A stretch of 6,694 bases of DNA. Origin: Methanosarcinales archaeon. GTDB lineage: Archaea > Halobacteriota > Methanosarcinia > Methanosarcinales > Methanogasteraceae. The DNA is taken from contig JAUWGA010000094.1 of the NCBI GenBank assembly GCA_030606635.1, forward strand, positions 1-6,694, in the 5' to 3' direction. Position numbers and translations under genes: made by a program. Shown here one piece after another: positions 5,379 to 6,694 of this stretch; the first letter of the stretch is position 1; each line of letters opens with the position of its first letter. The notes under the pieces are model-generated. The model was not told the origin of the DNA. It made no database searches and worked only from the letters and a program-made list of their open reading frames with translations.

Positions 5379-6431
5379 TTACGGAAGCAGAAACAACCCC
5401 TCTGCCGTCTTGATCACGCAGACATCGCTTCCAGCTTCTGCATGTAAGAACGCAGGTGCCTTCAGAAGAACAGTCTCGTACGTCTCCGGATCCAGCACCT
5501 GAACCGTATCCTTCTCGATCGCGACCAGAACCACGGTCACAGCATCCTTCCGGCTGCCAAGTCTCACGGCAGGCACGGCAGCATCAAACGATGCCTTTGC
5601 ACCATCAGAGAGGTCGATTCCGTGAATCTGCTTGTCCTGATGCGTAACCTCGATCACCCTTCCTAACATGGACACGACATCACCACGCACGAACTCAGGA
5701 AGCCGCACCGCGCAGGTAACCCGGTACAGATCCTCGCCGTCCTTTTTGCCGACAAGGGATGATGATATGGCGGACGTACCGCCGAGTTCCTTGAGGATGG
5801 CGTTTCCCACCTGCTTGCACGCGCTGATCGACCCGATATAGAGGTCGACCCCTTCTTTCAGTTCCTCAATCTTGGAAACGAATGCAAACCGATCTCCCTT
5901 TGACGTGAGCTTGTTTAACCGGTGGTCTGCCAGTTGGATGCATCGTTCGATCTCTTCCTCGGTGATACGGCGGTGATCTGCCCGCAACTGGAGGATTCCG
6001 GCATAATAGCCCCCTGCAATCCTGCTGCAGGAATCGCAGGTCTCACTCTTGATCCGTATCTCAGTATCAGCGGTTGCGGAGATGTTAAGATCGCTTATAA
6101 CCGCGCTTACAGATATATGCACCAGATATCTTGACGGATCGAGCTCTTCTTCATAAAAATCGAGTTTTATGTCCTTTGCATCCGGGTGCGCCTTTACTGA
6201 TCTTGATATTTCAGAGAGGAACATCTCTTTCTGGCTTGGCGCTTCGATCCACTTTCCCGCGGTGTGATATGCGCCGCAGACCGGGCAGATGCGGATCTTT
6301 ATGACAGGCGGGCACTCGAGCAGGGTTACGCTTTTACAGAAGCAGTCTCTGCACCGGTTGTCGTAGAACTCACTGGTTTCTCTGCCGCATTCGGGGCAGA
6401 AGAGCGTGCGCGGGTGTGTGAACTTTTTCAT
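5379..6431 (-). CDS. nmd3: Archaeal NMD3 homologue (60S export/large-subunit maturation factor family)
   Basis: In eukaryotes NMD3 binds the late 60S subunit and adapts it to nuclear export; archaea lack a nucleus, so the archaeal protein is presumed to act in large-subunit maturation or quality control. It is 350 aa, full length for the archaeal form. The N-terminus carries zinc-binding Cys pairs: C12/C15 (FCPECGRE), C27/C30 (RCRDC), C49/C52 (ICPVCGAYH). A further pair, C132/C135 (CDSCSR), is followed by the hallmark GGYYAGILQLR (140-150). The C-terminal half, from about 195, holds beta-rich segments (KQVGNAILKELGG, VVSMLGRVIEV) matching the eIF5A/SH3-like domains of the family. The eukaryotic C-terminal NES/NLS tail is absent. 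The ATG has no Shine-Dalgarno upstream, so a short or leaderless mRNA is likely. It converges with the M42 gene. Confidence 0.93.
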   Translation of the reverse strand: MKKFTHPRTLFCPECGRETSEFYDNRCRDCFCKSVTLLECPPVIKIRICPVCGAYHTAGKWIEAPSQKEMFLSEISRSVKAHPDAKDIKLDFYEEELDPSRYLVHISVSAVISDLNISATADTEIRIKSETCDSCSRIAGGYYAGILQLRADHRRITEEEIERCIQLADHRLNKLTSKGDRFAFVSKIEELKEGVDLYIGSISACKQVGNAILKELGGTSAISSSLVGKKDGEDLYRVTCAVRLPEFVRGDVVSMLGRVIEVTHQDKQIHGIDLSDGAKASFDAAVPAVRLGSRKDAVTVVLVAIEKDTVQVLDPETYETVLLKAPAFLHAEAGSDVCVIKTAEGLFLLP

Positions 6432-6478
6432 TTAATGGTATAGTCAGTGAAAATCAAATTTCAAGACTTTAGCAACAG

Positions 6479-6485
6479 ATTTTAA
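6479..6485 (-). promoter_or_regulatory. Candidate TATA box of nmd3
   Basis: Read on the minus strand this is TTAAAAT, about 48 nt upstream of the nmd3 ATG. It would start transcription near 6455-6460 and give a short leader without a Shine-Dalgarno. The element lies between the upstream gene's stop (6503) and nmd3, next to a small hairpin (GTGG-CAC-CCAC, 6486-6496) that may end the upstream transcript. Confidence 0.35.
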
Positions 6486-6502
6486 GTGGCACCCACCAAA
6501 AC

Positions 6503-6694
6503 TCACTGTGCAGCGTAGACCGGTCGCTCTTCCACATCCACCACCATCGCGCTGCCAAGTTCAGACTGTAGGATGCGCTGCACCCTGCCGCTACCCTCTG
6601 CGACCAGCTGGACACGCGCCATCATCGCTTCCCGCTCTTCATAGAAGAAGTCGTTACTCTGAACCACCCTGTGTATGCTGATGTCACGCCGCTG
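6503..6694 (-). CDS. C-terminal end of an unrecognised protein (5' end outside window)
   Basis: An open minus-strand frame runs from the window edge to a TGA at 6503-6505, giving 63 residues. I do not recognise the family. The fragment is mostly polar and looks helical: HRVVQSNDFFYEEREAMMAR, then VQLVAEGSGRVQRILQSELG, then SAMVVDVEERPVYAAQ at the end. No cysteine, transmembrane stretch or known motif is visible. Its composition (balanced acidic and basic residues, GC-rich third positions) resembles real coding sequence more than the competing plus-strand frames, two of which hit early stops. It is 71 nt upstream of nmd3 on the same strand, so the two could share a transcript, although a TATA-like element lies between them. 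Confidence 0.6.
   Translation of the reverse strand, partial: QRRDISIHRVVQSNDFFYEEREAMMARVQLVAEGSGRVQRILQSELGSAMVVDVEERPVYAAQ

Noticed and set aside
5366..5381. G-run followed by TTTT as a terminator for the peptidase transcript
   Set aside because: Only four T's, no adjoining stem, and the T's are part of the nmd3 stop region on the other strand.
5922..6134. Plus-strand frame of 70 codons inside nmd3
   Set aside because: Antisense to the conserved GGYYAGILQLR region of NMD3; no ribosome binding site or family features.
6507..6675. Plus-strand open stretch opposite the partial gene
   Set aside because: Its translation is rich in Pro, Cys and Arg and ends at a stop inside the window; the minus frame is more protein-like.

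Overview
This window is archaeal. It carries archaeal-type ribosomal proteins L1, L10 (P0) and L12 (P1) with acidic stalk tails, an NMD3 homologue, archaeosortase A, and the short archaeal form of phosphatidylserine decarboxylase. Moderate GC, ATGA/GTGA gene overlaps and GGTGA-type ribosome binding sites fit Euryarchaeota of the methanogen/ANME-related lineages, where ArtA/PGF-CTERM systems are common. The proteome does not look strongly haloarchaeal. Anything finer than that is a guess.

Layout. (1) 1-1875, + strand: a tight operon of the 3' part of artA, then asd/pssD, then pssA, each joined by a 4-nt overlap. The last two make the polar headgroup of archaetidylethanolamine-type lipids. ArtA cleaves C-terminal signals of surface proteins and hands them to a lipid anchor, so the operon reads as one surface-protein lipid-anchoring unit. 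(2) 1876-2054: a leader with two imperfect inverted repeats, a TATA-like element and a TCGTAG/CTACGA dyad just before the L1 ribosome binding site. (3) 2055-5159, + strand: L1, L10, L12 (the L1 arm and the stalk of the 50S subunit), followed 5 nt later by an M42 metallo-aminopeptidase. (4) 5160-5378: a convergent intergenic region holding a well-formed, apparently unannotated C/D box guide sRNA (about 5198-5257), followed by a small repeat/inverted-repeat structure. (5) 5379-6431, - strand: nmd3, the archaeal homologue of the 60S export adaptor. (6) 6503-6694, - strand: the 3' end of an unrecognised gene.

Most of the right-hand two thirds concerns ribosome structure and maturation: L1/L10/L12, NMD3 and a predicted 2'-O-methylation guide RNA. 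I see no mobile element, CRISPR array, tRNA or rRNA. The best candidate for something undescribed is the C/D box sRNA.
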